From JASFUX01 sp050050115 (GTDB lineage Bacteria; Pseudomonadota; Alphaproteobacteria; Caulobacterales; Maricaulaceae): a DNA stretch of 6,544 nucleotides. Position 1 is the stretch's first letter. The number at the start of each line of letters is the position of its first letter. The notes beneath the pieces were generated by a model. That model was given only the letters and a program-made list of their open reading frames with translations. It was not told the DNA's origin and did not search any database. Location of the stretch: NCBI GenBank assembly GCA_050050115.1, contig JASFUX010000197.1, forward strand, positions 1 to 6,544. Reading direction: 5' to 3'. The translations under genes were made by a program, and so were the position numbers. Of this stretch, positions 6,377 through 6,544 are shown one piece after another.

Positions 6377-6544
6377 CTACCCCCGCAGCCACGCCGGGAC
6401 GTGCTCTTCCTTCGCCATGTCGTCGTAGCTGCGGCGTGGACGGATGATGGCGAAGTCGTCGGCGTTGACCAGCACTTCGGCGGCGCGCGGCCGGTCGTTG
6501 TACTCCGACGCCTGGGCCGAGCCGTAGGCGCCGGCGGACATGAT
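6377..6544 (-). CDS. lysA: Diaminopimelate decarboxylase, C-terminal fragment (5' end outside window)
   Basis: Reading leftwards from the window edge, 55 residues precede the stop (complement of CTA 6377-6379). They contain MSAGAYG, then YNDRPRAAEVLV, then a charged tail with the EEHVPAWL end typical of LysA. In this PLP enzyme the MSAGAYG tyrosine contributes to cofactor/substrate binding, and the YNxRPR stretch belongs to the C-terminal beta domain. The enzyme decarboxylates meso-diaminopimelate to L-lysine, the last step of lysine synthesis, in the cytoplasm. The active-site lysine and barrel domain lie outside the window. It is convergent with the DUF6265-like gene. No clear terminator is visible in the 20-base gap. 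The next - strand gene, DUF4175, is its usual downstream neighbour in many alphaproteobacteria as I recall, but here it is separated by three opposite-strand genes. Confidence 0.92.
   Translation of the reverse strand: MMSAGAYGSAQASEYNDRPRAAEVLVNADDFAIIRPRRSYDDMAKEEHVPAWLRG

Noticed and set aside
5637..6392. - strand open frame covering the DUF6265-like gene and the lysA end
   Set aside because: It overlaps a well-supported secreted protein gene and runs out of frame with the LysA C-terminus; its translation has no recognisable feature.

Overview
The window is GC-rich (by eye well over 60 %) and densely coding, with strong codon bias to G/C in third positions. It looks like an ordinary chromosomal segment of an alphaproteobacterium. 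The best taxonomic pointers are a complete TIGR02302/DUF4175-type membrane protein, a family I know mainly from Alphaproteobacteria, and a LysA C-terminus near it. The general flavour is Caulobacterales/Maricaulales/Hyphomonas-like, but genus cannot be fixed from this sequence. No tRNA, rRNA, CRISPR array, insertion sequence or phage gene was seen. No stretch longer than 300 bases lacks a gene.

Layout from left to right: (i) the last 58 codons of an unrecognised + strand gene, ending at 179. (ii) A convergent, very large - strand gene (214-3030, 938 aa) for a DUF4175/TIGR02302 protein with three N-terminal membrane helices and a Gly-Gln-Gln tandem repeat. (iii) A 197-base divergent intergenic region (3031-3227). 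(iv) Three + strand genes in a row: an SGNH/GDSL-hydrolase lipoprotein (3228-3971), a PP2C phosphatase-Ser/Thr kinase fusion with a C-terminal membrane anchor (4043-5782), and a small secreted DUF6265-like protein (5844-6356). (v) The C-terminal 55 codons of lysA (diaminopimelate decarboxylase) on the - strand, entering from the right edge and ending at 6377, only 20 bases from the end of the third gene.

As I recall, lysA is followed directly by the DUF4175/TIGR02302 gene on the same strand in many alphaproteobacteria. Here both are on the - strand in the expected order, but about 3.3 kb holding the three opposite-strand genes lies between them. The simplest reading is an ancestral lysA-DUF4175 pair split by an inserted (or locally rearranged) three-gene block. 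Two of the three products are exported (lipoprotein, secreted protein), and the third is predicted to be an inner-membrane-anchored cytoplasmic signalling enzyme. A shared cell-envelope role is possible but is inference only. The gaps of 71 and 61 bases, with a good hairpin in the first, mean that co-transcription is not assured.

Nothing in the window is clearly a new defence or mobile system. The most noteworthy items are the fused phosphatase-kinase with a glycine-free nucleotide loop, the split lysA-DUF4175 neighbourhood, and the long GQQ repeat.
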